Shown here in pieces: positions 8,114-18,412 of a stretch of 27,534 bases of DNA; the first letter of the stretch is position 1; every line of letters starts with the position of its first letter. The stretch comes from a virus: positions 1 to 27,534 of the IMG/VR virus record IMGVR_UViG_3300030060_003078. One strand, 5' to 3'. The notes below the pieces were generated by a model. The model saw nothing but the letters and a program-made list of their open reading frames with translations, made no database searches and was not told where the DNA came from. A program made the position numbers and the translations under genes.

Positions 8114-9556
8114 ATGGGATTATTAGACAACGTTAATGAAAGCGAATATTATGGTGGTAATGATTATGGTAACTATCAATTTACTTCTTTAGATAATATT
8201 ATAACACAATTTCAAATTGCTTATGTTGGTGAAAATAAAATAATACCAAAAATAAAAAGAGCTGATATACAGTTTTTTGCAATGAGAGCTTTGCAAGAAT
8301 TATCTTTTGATACTTTTAAATCGGTTAAATCAGAAGAAATAGTAGTTCCAGCTAGTCTACAAATGATCTTACCACAAGACTATGTTAACTATACTAAAGT
8401 TAGTTGGGTTGATACTGCTGGTATAAAACATATTATATATCCTACAAGTAAAACTTCAAATCCCAAAAAATATCAAAAAGATAATAACAACGAATATCTT
8501 TTTAATCTTTCTGGAGAAAAAATATCTTCAGGTGAGTTATTGAAAAATGGTAATTTTCAAGGTATCCAAGAACCTTGGATTTTAAATGAAAATGGTATGG
8601 GTCAAGATGGTAGTATTTCAAGTACTCAAGTTGTTATTGTAGGTACAAACTCTTTAGGTTTAGAAGAACCACTAGAAACAGAAACAACAGGTACTATTGC
8701 TGCTCAAGGTTGGTTTTATGGATACGATGGTAATGCAGTGCGTGGTTACAATTTATTGCAATATCAAGCGTTTCGTCAACAAAATATTGATGAAATAATA
8801 CCAGGTGAAAAATATAAAATAACATATACAATTAGTAATTATAGTTCTGGAGAGTTTCAATTTGTTCTTTCAAATAACGTTGGTGGTGTTGTTGGTGGTA
8901 CCGGAAGAACAGCTAACGGTACTTATGAAGAAACAGTAACTGCTATTGAAACAGGAAACGTAACTCTTAATTCTGCTGGTAATCTTGTTAAATACATAGC
9001 AAATCAATTTTGGCTAAGAAACATAAGCGCTACTGCTGGTAATGCAACTATAGATAGTATTTCTGTTGTTAGAGTAACAAATGAAGAAACTTCTACAACT
9101 TGGGGCAACTACAAATCACATGAACCTAGTGAAAATAGTAATTATGATTATGAAGATTATGAAAATGATGTATATTGGCCTAATGAAGGAAGAAGATATG
9201 GTTTAGATCCTCAACATGCTCAAATAAATGGATCTTATTATATAGATGAATTAGCAGGAAAAATACATTTTAGCTCTAATATTTCTGGACAAACTGTGAT
9301 ATTAGATTATATAAGCGATGGTCTTGGTACAGACGCAGAAATGCAAGTACATAAACTTGCTGAAGAAGCAATGTATAAAAATATAGCTTATTCTATACTA
9401 TCTACATCTTCTTTACCTATGCACCAGCAATTAGCTCCTAGGTTTAAAAAAGAAAAGTTTGCAGCTACAAGACAAGCAAAACTAAGACTATCAAATATTA
9501 AATTAGAAGAAATTACTCAAATATTACGAGGTAAGTCAAAACAAATTAAACATTAA
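8114..9556 (+). CDS. Putative ring/adaptor protein with inserted carbohydrate-binding-like domain
   Basis: The protein (480 aa) has two conserved outer parts and an insert. Residues 1-135 are an adaptor-like N-terminal half (IIPKIKRADIQFFAMRALQE, then IVVPASLQMILPQDYVNYTK). Residues about 375-480 form the C-terminal half (AGKIHFSSNISGQTVILDYI, then an MQVHKLAEEAMYKNIAYSIL helix and a basic end QILRGKSKQIKH). Between them, residues about 136-322 have the signature of a carbohydrate-binding-type beta-sandwich: an initial LLKNGNFQG...W, a central GEKYKITYTISN strand, TGRTANGTYEETVTA, and a final NATIDSISVVRV strand. An acidic Asn/Tyr/Glu-rich linker (about 330-365) follows. The outer parts place it in the head-tail connector, next to the adaptor and nozzle genes; the insert likely projects outward. 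Gene spacing is tight: the start is four bases after the upstream stop. Confidence 0.65.
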   Translation: MGLLDNVNESEYYGGNDYGNYQFTSLDNIITQFQIAYVGENKIIPKIKRADIQFFAMRALQELSFDTFKSVKSEEIVVPASLQMILPQDYVNYTKVSWVDTAGIKHIIYPTSKTSNPKKYQKDNNNEYLFNLSGEKISSGELLKNGNFQGIQEPWILNENGMGQDGSISSTQVVIVGTNSLGLEEPLETETTGTIAAQGWFYGYDGNAVRGYNLLQYQAFRQQNIDEIIPGEKYKITYTISNYSSGEFQFVLSNNVGGVVGGTGRTANGTYEETVTAIETGNVTLNSAGNLVKYIANQFWLRNISATAGNATIDSISVVRVTNEETSTTWGNYKSHEPSENSNYDYEDYENDVYWPNEGRRYGLDPQHAQINGSYYIDELAGKIHFSSNISGQTVILDYISDGLGTDAEMQVHKLAEEAMYKNIAYSILSTSSLPMHQQLAPRFKKEKFAATRQAKLRLSNIKLEEITQILRGKSKQIKH

Positions 9557-9560
9557 TTAA

Positions 9561-12500
9561 ATGGCTGAATTAAAGCACAATTTTACTGCTGGTAAAATGA
9601 ATCTAGATCTTGATGAAAGACTAGTACCTAATGGAGAATATAGAGAAGCAACTAATATTCAAGTTGCTACTTCAGAAAGCTCTAATCTTGGTACTGTTCA
9701 AAACTTACTAAGTAATTATAGATTACCACAAAACTTTAATTACAAATCTAGTTACATTTGCGTTGGTTCAATAGCTGATGAAAAAAATGATTCTTTATAC
9801 TGGTTTATAGCTGCTTTAAATGATTGGACTCCTGATTATACTGTTGATGGTCTGAACGATCCTTTACCTGCAAGTTCTAATGATCCAGGAAATTACAGCC
9901 AATTTAATTCTAAAGATTTAAGCGCTTGGTTTAAACCAGATATTTTAAGTGATAAAATATTAAGGTATCGTAAAACTGAAGATCAAGCTAATCCTGTAGA
10001 AGTAGTAGTTAATGATATTAAAAAAGTTGCTGTAAATATTATAGCTGTAAATGATACTCTCATAAATGGTCCACAATATTATTTAGATTACGAGTCAATA
10101 CAGACTCTTCAAGTTGGCATGCAGCTAGAATCTATTGATATAGTAACATCAGTTGGTCAAGTTTTTGATACTTTTGTTTATCCTAACGATGGTCCTTTTA
10201 TTAAAACTATAGATTTTGTTACTGGTGGTATTACACTAACTACTAGTAGCGTCCCTGGGCTTTTATCTCAATCACCAAATATTGTGCCTAGTGGTTTTGG
10301 TATATGGACTGCTGGAAAAATAGTTTCTTTCGTATTTAAAAGTGTTGACGTAGGTGTTTTAAACTTTGATCCTACTAAAAATAATATAACTGGTATAAAT
10401 ATTATCGATGATATGTTATTTTGGACTGATAGCCGTAACGAACCTAAAAAAATAAATATATCTGACTGTGTGTTAGGTAGTCAAATAGAAACTTACACTA
10501 GATTAGTAAATCCAGAAAGAAACATAAACTTCTCAGATAATATACCTCTTACGCTAGAACATGTAACAGCGATAAGAAAAGCACCTACTAAAGCTCCAGC
10601 CTTAGAACTAAAAACAGGTAGAGATTACAGTAACTTACAAGATGGTGAGCATTATACAGGTGTTATTACTATAACAGAACCTTTAGCTGCAGGCGTTCAA
10701 ATAGATGATGTATTAGAAACTACCTCTTTAGTTGATCCATACGATTTTAGTTCATTATCAGTTGGTGATGTAATTAAAGTAAGAATAGATGAAGATTTAT
10801 TTGGTAATACTGATTTTGAATTATTATGGGGTAATCCAAACAACAAGCCTTTAGTTGTTTTAAAAGAGTTTGATAGTGATCCGGTTGCGCCTCCAGGTAT
10901 TCCAATAACAGATTTTACAATAAAAGGTAGAGTTATAGATCTTGTTAGTAGTGCTAGTACTAATGAATTTGTAAGCTCTGCAACTAATCCTATAGTTATA
11001 GAAATAGAAGTAACTAATATTAGCAAGTTTCCTCCAGGTGTAGTACCTGGTGAAACAACTAGAAAATACGCTATAGATTTATTTGATAATACTGAAAAGT
11101 TATTTGAGTTTAAATTTCCTAGATTTGCTACTAGGTATAAATATAAAGATGGTCAATATTCTTCTTTTTCACCTTTTACTCCAGTAGCTTTCGTTCCAGG
11201 TTCTTTTGATTATCATCCTAAAAAAGGTTATAATATTGGTATGACAAATAGAGTCAACGAAATTATAATTAGAAACTTTAGATTAAACGATATACCTTTA
11301 GATGTAGAAGAAATAGATATACTATATAAAGAAGAAGGCTCACCTAATATTTATTTATTAGACTCAATAAGTAATAGACAAGCTTCTTTTAACGAAGATA
11401 ATTGGAATTTAAACGAGTATACAGTAACTGACGAAACTATAAATGCAACGATACCTTCAAACCAAATATTAAGACCTTACGATAATGTTCCTAAAAAAGC
11501 TTTAGCACAAGAAGTTACAGGTAGTAGAATTGTATATGGTAACTATACTCAAGGTTTTGATTTATTAGTAAAAGATGGTGGTGAATTAAAACCTTATGCT
11601 CCAGAGTTTACAACGTTTTTATATTCTAACTTTGATACTTTAGGTTTTAAAAACAACCAAAGCAATGCTGTTAGATCAATAAAGTCATTAAGAGAATATC
11701 AAGTAGGTGTTGTGTTTTTAGATGAGTATGGTAGAGAAACACCTGTAATATCAAATCCAAGTGGTACTTTTAAAATAGAAAAAGATAGATGTGGAGTTTC
11801 TAATAGATTAAGAGTCGGTTTTAAATCTGGTTCTTTAGAGCCTAGAGGTATGAAGTTTTTTCAATTTTATATTAAAGAAACTTCTGGTGAGTATTACAAC
11901 ATGGCTATGTCTAGATGGTATGACGCTAGAGATGGTAACGTTTGGTTATCTTTTCCTTCAACTGATAGAAACAAAATAGATATAGATACTTTTTTAATAC
12001 TTAAAAAACCTTCTTTAAAAAACAAACCTGTTCTTGATAAAGCTAGATTTAAAGTTATAGCTATAGAAAACGAAGCTCCAGACTATATAAAAACAGAAGT
12101 ATTACAAATAAATAAAACCCAACACAAAAGTAATTCTTCTACTTCTTCAAACGCTTTATTTGATACTACTGGTGCTCTTGATGATGTGCCTTTAAGCGGA
12201 AGAGACACGTTTAGAGTAAACTATAAAAGATTTAAATCAAGTGCTGGTAGCGATTTAGTAGAAAAAGCTAAAAGTGGTGAATTATATATTTCTTTTGATA
12301 ATGATAATTTAAGTGGTACTTCAGATAGATATAGAGTAACTTCTGTAACTACAGATTTAGATACAACTCCAGATGGTTCTGGTGGACAAATTCTAGAAGC
12401 TGATTTAGCTTCATATTATTTTCAAATAGAAACTGTTTTTGGAGATGACACTAATTTTATTTTTGATGATCCAGTTTCTCCAACTGAAATAAAAGTATTC

Positions 12501-15500
12501 ACTAACTTAAATGTTTTTCTTTATAAAGTAAATAATAAGCCACAGTTTGATGGTAGATTTTTTGTTAAAATACATAGAAACGATGTTTTCAATCAACACA
12601 TTGTATTAGACCAAGAAGTTACTCAAGATAACTTTAGAATCTCAAGAAGTATTGACGTTTACTCAATGCTAGGTGAAAATTTTCATCACACAACTCACTC
12701 TGCAAAAGCTACTGGTCATGGTTATGATCTTGGAAGCCATCAGTTAGTTACAGCTAATACAGGTATTTTAACTTCACAAAACGCTTATAGTAAAAACTTT
12801 GGAAGATACGCTTGTTATTTTAGAAAATACAACTTTGGTAACGATAATCCTTCTAGAATAGAAAAATATAGCGCTGGTTATCCAGACGTTTGGAATCCTG
12901 TAGCGGAAATAACTAACGTTAATAACACTATAGCTGGTGTAGGTTATAATCCTGAAAACTGTAGATATAGATTTAATGTAGAAAATTTTAATCGGTTAGA
13001 TTTTTATAAATTTGGTTTAGGCGTTTCATCTATTTATACTACAACTTCTATTCTAAGTGCTATCACTCTTGAAAGCCATTGGTATGATACTATAGCTGAC
13101 GGTTTTAATTTTAGATTACAAAGTGCTTGGTGTGATGAATACTGGTGTTATACAGGTATAACAATGTCTGCTGCAGAATATACTTATAGTGGTACTACTA
13201 TTCCTCAAGTAAATGATTTAGGTGTAACAGGAACAAAAGCTAAAGCTTACATTACAGGTGAAGCTACTAATACATTTGTTGCTACAACTGTTGATGTACC
13301 AACATTTGGTGCTGATACTGGTATAGATATAGGTAACCCTGCCTTTAAAGAACACAATAGTTTACGTAGAGAAGAAGAAGTTTATTTTATAGATTACGGA
13401 AGATATGTAGGCGAGTGTGCAGGTGGTACTGATACTGAACACGATTGGACTCAAGTGCCATATAATCCAGCAATAAACGATAGTGCTCCAACGAACGGTA
13501 GTGGTATATATAGCGGTAGTGCTAATGATGATAATCTTAGAAAGTTTAACATGCATTTAACTCTTGGTCCAATAGTTCACGGAGATAAAAAATGGGATGT
13601 AACTGGAACTGACTCTGTAGCAGAAAACGTATGGAATATAGGAGACGAAGAAGATGGTAACCCGTATTACGGTGATTCTGCAACTAAAGAGTTGTTTGAT
13701 GAGTTCGTTCCTGGTACTAAATGGAGATGGCTTGAAGATCCTAACCAAGTTGTTTTTACAATTGGTTATAATGGTGTTAGACATTCAAGAAGATTAAGGT
13801 ATTATGGCGGTATCGCAGTAGGTCAAAATGGTTTTGACATTTCTAGATATGCGTTTCCTCCTAGTGGTACACCTATTCCTGCTGGATCTGGTTATTCTTA
13901 TTGTTATTTTGCTGGACATCTTTCACCTAATTTTAATAAAACTTGGAAACTAACAAATCTTCATGATGAAGTAATGGGATGGATTCCTGCTGCTGGTCCA
14001 AATACAGGTCTTTCTAATAAAGTAGGACCAATAGCAAATGGCTTATCATGTACAGTTACAACTATTGCTTCTGGACAAGTTATAAATAACACATCTAGTA
14101 TTGATGATTATCATATTATTGTTACTGAAGCTTCTTTTGAAGGAGCAACTTCAAATGGTACTCCTATGAGTATAGTTCCTGGTATGATTATAACAAAACA
14201 TGATACTACAGATTTAGGTGGTTACAGTAATTACAACAATACAGCTATAACAAATCCTTATCTAGCTATAAGAAAAATAGAACAAAGAGTAGATGGTAAT
14301 TATAAGTTGTTTTTAACAGGTTATTTAGAAGCTTTAGATATTACTCATTGTTTTGATCCAGGTGCTAATAAAACAATACATATAGCTCAAGCAACAATGA
14401 ATGGTTATAGTCCAAACTCAGTTGTTAGAATTAGTTTACAAAAAGCACACACTGGCTTTGGTGCTTACACAAGTTCTCTTGGTGGTAACGTTTCGGTGAA
14501 ACACGTAGAAACTTTACTATATCCTGTAGGTTATACTTTACAATTTGTTGAACCTTTTGCAGAAGGTATAGATTTTCCAGAAAATCCAGCAATATGGGAA
14601 ACAGAACCAAAAGACACTACAGATTTAGATGTTTATTATGCTGCTAGTGATGTTTTACCTCTGAGGTTAGATTCTGAAAATCTTAGAACTTTATTACAAC
14701 TAAATACTGGAGACGAAAGACATATACCTATGGGTGGTTTATTAGGCTGCACGATACGACAAAACCAAAATTGGTTTAACACACAATCGTCGGCAGTTCA
14801 AAATCAAGCTGCAATACCAATAGATACAGAAATTTTAGCTATTGAAAATGATACTATATGGATAGATCATACTTTTACAGATCCAAGTTTAACTACTTAC
14901 TTTAATCCTAACATATCTCCAAATTATATAAGTTCTAATTATAGAAAAATAGATATATTTTTGCCTGATGGTTCTATTGTAACAATGAAAGTAGATCATT
15001 TAATACCTGATAGTAGTGGCGCTTTAAGAGGCTTAAGAATAAGACCTGGCGCTTATCAAGGCGAGTACACTTTAAACTGGTATAATTGTTATTCTTTTTT
15101 AAACGGAGTTGAATCTAATAGAATTAGAGATAGTTTTAATTTACCTTTTTTAGGTAACGGTGTACAAGTTTCTACTACTGTTGAAACAGAAGCTTATAAA
15201 GAAGAGCACAGAAAATATGGTTTGATATTTTCAGGGATATACAACTCTGTATCAAACGTAAACGAATTAAATCAATTTATAGCTGCAGAAAAAATAACAA
15301 AGGATATAAATCCAACTTATGGTAGTATACAAAAATTATTTTCAAGAAACACTGATTTAGTAACGCTTTGTGAAGATAAAGTTTTAAAAATACTAGCAAA
15401 CAAAGACGCTGTATTTAACGCTGATGGTAATCCACAATTAACAGCTAATATAAATGTTTTAGGTCAAACTATACCTTTTGTAGGTGAATATGGTATATCT

Positions 15501-16334
15501 AAAAATCCAGAGTCATTTGCTTCAGAGTCTTATAGAGCTTATTTTACTGATAAACAAAGAGGTGCTGTAATTAGATTGTCAAAAGATGGTTTAACACCTA
15601 TATCTGATCATGGTATGAAAGACTGGTTTAGAGATAATTTAAGGCTAACTAATAAAGCAATAGGTAGTTATGATGATAAAAAAGGAGAGTACAATGTAGC
15701 TTTAAAAAGTAAAATAATTAGTATAGACGGTGATACAGATATATACAATAACACTTTTCAAGGCAACTATGTGGTTTCATTTAAAGAAAACGTAAAAGGT
15801 TGGGTTAGTTTTAAATCTTTTACAAGAATAGAAAGTGGAGTTAGCATGGCTAATGATTATTATAGTTTTTGGCAAGGTGATATATACGAGCATCACTCAG
15901 AGCTAGAAACGCCAAAATACAACACTTTTTATGGTAATTCTACTAGTTCTAGAATAACAGTTTTATTTAATGAAGATCCTGGAGTTGTGAAAAGTTTTAA
16001 AGCGTTAAACTACGAAGGTTCACAAGCAAAAATTAGTAGACCTAGAGATGCTGATACTGGAGACTTTGTTAATGATGGTCAGTACTATAACTTTGAAGAT
16101 TTAAACGGTTGGTATACTTATAATATGTTTACAGATATGCAAAGAGGAGGATCTGTTGAGTTTATTAAAAAAGAAAACAAGTGGTTTAACTATATAAAAG
16201 GTTTATGCGCTCCAATTGGAAAATCAACTTTATTAAGTTTTGAAGAAAGCGCATTTAATTATCAAGGTATTGGAAAAATAAGAAGTAATACTTTACTTAC
16301 AACAGGCGGTGGTCCAACTCCAGTTTTAAAATAA
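9561..16334 (+). CDS. Giant tail nozzle/muzzle-like structural protein
   Basis: This 2257-aa protein starts with a signature NLDLDERLVPNGEYREA (residues 14-30) followed by GTVQNLL, which I recognise from tail proteins of marine and crAss-like phages. The first ~300 residues contain propeller-like strands such as INIIDDMLFWTD and NEPKKINIS (about 278-300). A second conserved block lies near the C-terminus (about 1913-2050): PTYGSIQKLFSRNTDL, AYFTDKQRGAVIRLSKDG and SDHGMKDWFRDNL. The long middle is rich in beta strand, Asn, Thr and Gly and includes a Trp/Cys-rich stretch (WCDEYWCY). The T7-type nozzle (gp12) is about 800 aa, so this resembles the very large muzzle proteins of crAss-like virions more. 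It probably forms the distal tail tube and closes it until host contact; the middle insertions could bind receptors. No enzymatic motif was evident. Confidence 0.7.
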   Translation: MAELKHNFTAGKMNLDLDERLVPNGEYREATNIQVATSESSNLGTVQNLLSNYRLPQNFNYKSSYICVGSIADEKNDSLYWFIAALNDWTPDYTVDGLNDPLPASSNDPGNYSQFNSKDLSAWFKPDILSDKILRYRKTEDQANPVEVVVNDIKKVAVNIIAVNDTLINGPQYYLDYESIQTLQVGMQLESIDIVTSVGQVFDTFVYPNDGPFIKTIDFVTGGITLTTSSVPGLLSQSPNIVPSGFGIWTAGKIVSFVFKSVDVGVLNFDPTKNNITGINIIDDMLFWTDSRNEPKKINISDCVLGSQIETYTRLVNPERNINFSDNIPLTLEHVTAIRKAPTKAPALELKTGRDYSNLQDGEHYTGVITITEPLAAGVQIDDVLETTSLVDPYDFSSLSVGDVIKVRIDEDLFGNTDFELLWGNPNNKPLVVLKEFDSDPVAPPGIPITDFTIKGRVIDLVSSASTNEFVSSATNPIVIEIEVTNISKFPPGVVPGETTRKYAIDLFDNTEKLFEFKFPRFATRYKYKDGQYSSFSPFTPVAFVPGSFDYHPKKGYNIGMTNRVNEIIIRNFRLNDIPLDVEEIDILYKEEGSPNIYLLDSISNRQASFNEDNWNLNEYTVTDETINATIPSNQILRPYDNVPKKALAQEVTGSRIVYGNYTQGFDLLVKDGGELKPYAPEFTTFLYSNFDTLGFKNNQSNAVRSIKSLREYQVGVVFLDEYGRETPVISNPSGTFKIEKDRCGVSNRLRVGFKSGSLEPRGMKFFQFYIKETSGEYYNMAMSRWYDARDGNVWLSFPSTDRNKIDIDTFLILKKPSLKNKPVLDKARFKVIAIENEAPDYIKTEVLQINKTQHKSNSSTSSNALFDTTGALDDVPLSGRDTFRVNYKRFKSSAGSDLVEKAKSGELYISFDNDNLSGTSDRYRVTSVTTDLDTTPDGSGGQILEADLASYYFQIETVFGDDTNFIFDDPVSPTEIKVFTNLNVFLYKVNNKPQFDGRFFVKIHRNDVFNQHIVLDQEVTQDNFRISRSIDVYSMLGENFHHTTHSAKATGHGYDLGSHQLVTANTGILTSQNAYSKNFGRYACYFRKYNFGNDNPSRIEKYSAGYPDVWNPVAEITNVNNTIAGVGYNPENCRYRFNVENFNRLDFYKFGLGVSSIYTTTSILSAITLESHWYDTIADGFNFRLQSAWCDEYWCYTGITMSAAEYTYSGTTIPQVNDLGVTGTKAKAYITGEATNTFVATTVDVPTFGADTGIDIGNPAFKEHNSLRREEEVYFIDYGRYVGECAGGTDTEHDWTQVPYNPAINDSAPTNGSGIYSGSANDDNLRKFNMHLTLGPIVHGDKKWDVTGTDSVAENVWNIGDEEDGNPYYGDSATKELFDEFVPGTKWRWLEDPNQVVFTIGYNGVRHSRRLRYYGGIAVGQNGFDISRYAFPPSGTPIPAGSGYSYCYFAGHLSPNFNKTWKLTNLHDEVMGWIPAAGPNTGLSNKVGPIANGLSCTVTTIASGQVINNTSSIDDYHIIVTEASFEGATSNGTPMSIVPGMIITKHDTTDLGGYSNYNNTAITNPYLAIRKIEQRVDGNYKLFLTGYLEALDITHCFDPGANKTIHIAQATMNGYSPNSVVRISLQKAHTGFGAYTSSLGGNVSVKHVETLLYPVGYTLQFVEPFAEGIDFPENPAIWETEPKDTTDLDVYYAASDVLPLRLDSENLRTLLQLNTGDERHIPMGGLLGCTIRQNQNWFNTQSSAVQNQAAIPIDTEILAIENDTIWIDHTFTDPSLTTYFNPNISPNYISSNYRKIDIFLPDGSIVTMKVDHLIPDSSGALRGLRIRPGAYQGEYTLNWYNCYSFLNGVESNRIRDSFNLPFLGNGVQVSTTVETEAYKEEHRKYGLIFSGIYNSVSNVNELNQFIAAEKITKDINPTYGSIQKLFSRNTDLVTLCEDKVLKILANKDAVFNADGNPQLTANINVLGQTIPFVGEYGISKNPESFASESYRAYFTDKQRGAVIRLSKDGLTPISDHGMKDWFRDNLRLTNKAIGSYDDKKGEYNVALKSKIISIDGDTDIYNNTFQGNYVVSFKENVKGWVSFKSFTRIESGVSMANDYYSFWQGDIYEHHSELETPKYNTFYGNSTSSRITVLFNEDPGVVKSFKALNYEGSQAKISRPRDADTGDFVNDGQYYNFEDLNGWYTYNMFTDMQRGGSVEFIKKENKWFNYIKGLCAPIGKSTLLSFEESAFNYQGIGKIRSNTLLTTGGGPTPVLK

Positions 16335-16343
16335 AAAATAAAT

Positions 16344-17894
16344 ATGTCTAGTAAAATAATTAAAAGTTTTAAAATAGATACTACTAACATAAGAGCTAGT
16401 GGTGAAGACAGGTATTTTACAGTAGTTGGTGACGATGGTGCTGTTTTTACTATTGAAGTGTTAAATGAAGACGGTCACTATTATGACTTTTATAGTAAAA
16501 TATTTTCAGCAACTAGAGCTTCTTTAGAAAAACAAACTATATATAACGGTTATTATACTAATAGTATTAGTTTTCCTATAGTAACAGATGATGATCAGTA
16601 TAAAATACTACTTTATGCAGAGCCTACTTACAACACTAAACATACAATATATAAAGAAAAAAGAGATTTAAATCTTGTTATAGATGTAAATAAAAGCACA
16701 GGATCTACTTCTTTAATGTTAACTAAAGTCATAGATCAATTTTTAGATATTAAATTAACGTTAACAGCAACTAGTATTAATTCTGCTACAGCTTTTAGTG
16801 GCATGTCAGTTACTGATACAGAAATAGATTTAGTTTCTTTAAAACCAGGTAGAAAAATACCTTTTACTATAGTTGGTACTTTAGGTGCTACGCGTAACGT
16901 TTCAATAGACAGGCAACCATCAAAAAATGATATTGTTACTTTTGCTCAAAGAACTATTGGCTCAGCGGCAATACCTATACAAGGAGAAGACGTAAGTAGT
17001 TCTACTTATTACAAATGGCCTATTGATAATATTGTTGGTTTAAAAGAAGGTATGAAAGCTTTAGGTAATAATGTAACAACCAGTACTAATATAAGTTCTT
17101 ATTATTCTGATTTTTTAACAGAATATAGACCTCCAGATACAACAACCCCACGTCAACAAACAACTTCTGTAAAAACTAGAACGCCAAGACCTTCTCTTTA
17201 CAGTATTAACCCTGTAGCAGAACAACCATCTAATTTAAGAACAGTGGTTGGTTCTCGTTCTGTGGTTAGTTCTCGTTCTAATATAAAAGAAACTCCAAGA
17301 GAAGATTTTATAACACAAGATGTTGTTAGGCAAACATATTACGAAGTTTATGAAGAAGCTGTACAACGAACAGGTACTATTACTTACACTAATGGAATAC
17401 CAACTAGCGTTGCAGGTAACATTGTTTTTAGTCAAAAACAAGCAGATGCTTTAAAAGACGATACAATAAAAATACTTGGTTATGGTGTGCAAGACATTAA
17501 ATCTTTATCTAACTATGATTTAGATTTTACAGACTTAAAAGTAGAAATAACTCCTGTTACTACTACTACTACTGCTAGTACTATAGGTGCTTCTAGTACA
17601 AGTGTTCAAATAACAGAAAGAGCAGGTATAAGAGACGGTAATTTCAGTACTGTTACTGGTATTGGTATAGACACTTCTTCTGCAGTACCAACTGTAGATA
17701 GTGGAGCCGGCGCCGTTAATGGTGCAGGCACAATAGTTCTTAGTGCCGCTCAAGAATTAGAAGATGGTATAACTTTAACGTTTGGTAATGCTAGTAGAAT
17801 ATTTACAATAACAGGTAACGTTGAAATAAAACAAGCAGGTTTAAGCGATCAAACAATAAGGTTTGACGTTGATAAATTTTTAACAGCAGAATAA
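16344..17894 (+). CDS. Beta-rich virion structural protein, possibly tail appendage
   Basis: This 516-aa protein follows the nozzle gene. The N-terminal ~210 residues are beta-rich (IRASGEDRYFTVVGDDGAVF, then LLYAEPTYNTKHTIYKEKRD). A Thr/Pro/Ser/Arg-rich, probably flexible linker spans about 255-320 (RPPDTTTPRQQTT, with VVGSRSVVSSRS as an imperfect internal repeat). The C-terminal region (about 405-516) is Thr/Gly/Ser-rich and beta-like, including GIGIDTSSAVPTV, GAGTIVLSAAQ and a final TITGNVEIKQAG strand. Such composition suits a tail fibre, tail-sheath cap or surface protein. I recall related C-terminal segments in marine phage structural proteins but know of no function. No chaperone or peptidase motif is visible. 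The start follows AAATAAAT. Confidence 0.55.
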   Translation: MSSKIIKSFKIDTTNIRASGEDRYFTVVGDDGAVFTIEVLNEDGHYYDFYSKIFSATRASLEKQTIYNGYYTNSISFPIVTDDDQYKILLYAEPTYNTKHTIYKEKRDLNLVIDVNKSTGSTSLMLTKVIDQFLDIKLTLTATSINSATAFSGMSVTDTEIDLVSLKPGRKIPFTIVGTLGATRNVSIDRQPSKNDIVTFAQRTIGSAAIPIQGEDVSSSTYYKWPIDNIVGLKEGMKALGNNVTTSTNISSYYSDFLTEYRPPDTTTPRQQTTSVKTRTPRPSLYSINPVAEQPSNLRTVVGSRSVVSSRSNIKETPREDFITQDVVRQTYYEVYEEAVQRTGTITYTNGIPTSVAGNIVFSQKQADALKDDTIKILGYGVQDIKSLSNYDLDFTDLKVEITPVTTTTTASTIGASSTSVQITERAGIRDGNFSTVTGIGIDTSSAVPTVDSGAGAVNGAGTIVLSAAQELEDGITLTFGNASRIFTITGNVEIKQAGLSDQTIRFDVDKFLTAE

Positions 17895-17901
17895 AATAAA
17901 T

Positions 17902-18360
17902 ATGGCACTACTACAAACACAAGCTACATACGATTTAAATTACGTATCAGATTCACATACACAAAACGCAAGTAACATTTCTGCAAAAGTAGGAGATAAA
18001 TTATATAAATATTGTCTTACTAGTTTTGCTATGAGCTCTGGCAATATGACAGATGATCCTGAAGAGTTAGGTACGATAACTCGTATTCGTATAGTAGTAA
18101 ACAACCAAGGTCAACAAGTTTTACGTGTTGGATTTAATTACACTTCTGTTGGTCTTACTTTAGCAGATATACCAGGCAGCGCAAGTTATACTGGTAGTAG
18201 TGCTTGTGATAATATGTTTTTATCATTTAAAAAAGATTGTGGCATAAATATATCTAGTTTAGCAGGTTACTATGCTTCTATTACATTTGTTAATGACGAT
18301 TATAACCACTCAAACGAATTATTTGCAATAGGTGCTCAAGTAGAGCTTAGTAGTAAATAA
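17902..18360 (+). CDS. Small structural protein, function unknown
   Basis: This 152-aa protein sits in the same tight gene series, seven bases after the preceding stop. It is predicted mostly beta, rich in Ser, Asn, Thr and Gly, with no signal peptide or membrane segment. Three Cys residues occur (in YKYCLTS, SACDNMF and KDCGIN). Features include ITRIRIVVNNQGQQVLRVGF and YASITFVNDDYNHSNEL, which look like strands of a compact sandwich. I do not recognise the family. The location between a likely tail appendage and internal virion proteins suggests a virion component, such as a small tail or fibre-associated protein. Confidence 0.6.
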   Translation: MALLQTQATYDLNYVSDSHTQNASNISAKVGDKLYKYCLTSFAMSSGNMTDDPEELGTITRIRIVVNNQGQQVLRVGFNYTSVGLTLADIPGSASYTGSSACDNMFLSFKKDCGINISSLAGYYASITFVNDDYNHSNELFAIGAQVELSSK

Positions 18361-18412
18361 AGTATAAAAACTGTAACTATATTAAAACAAATATTAACTA
18401 AAAAAATAAAAT

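Noticed and set aside
17563-17577. ACT repeat run (five Thr codons) in the 516-aa gene as a regulatory or phase-variation tract
   Set aside because: A trinucleotide repeat in frame would not shift the frame; it simply encodes a Thr-rich linker.
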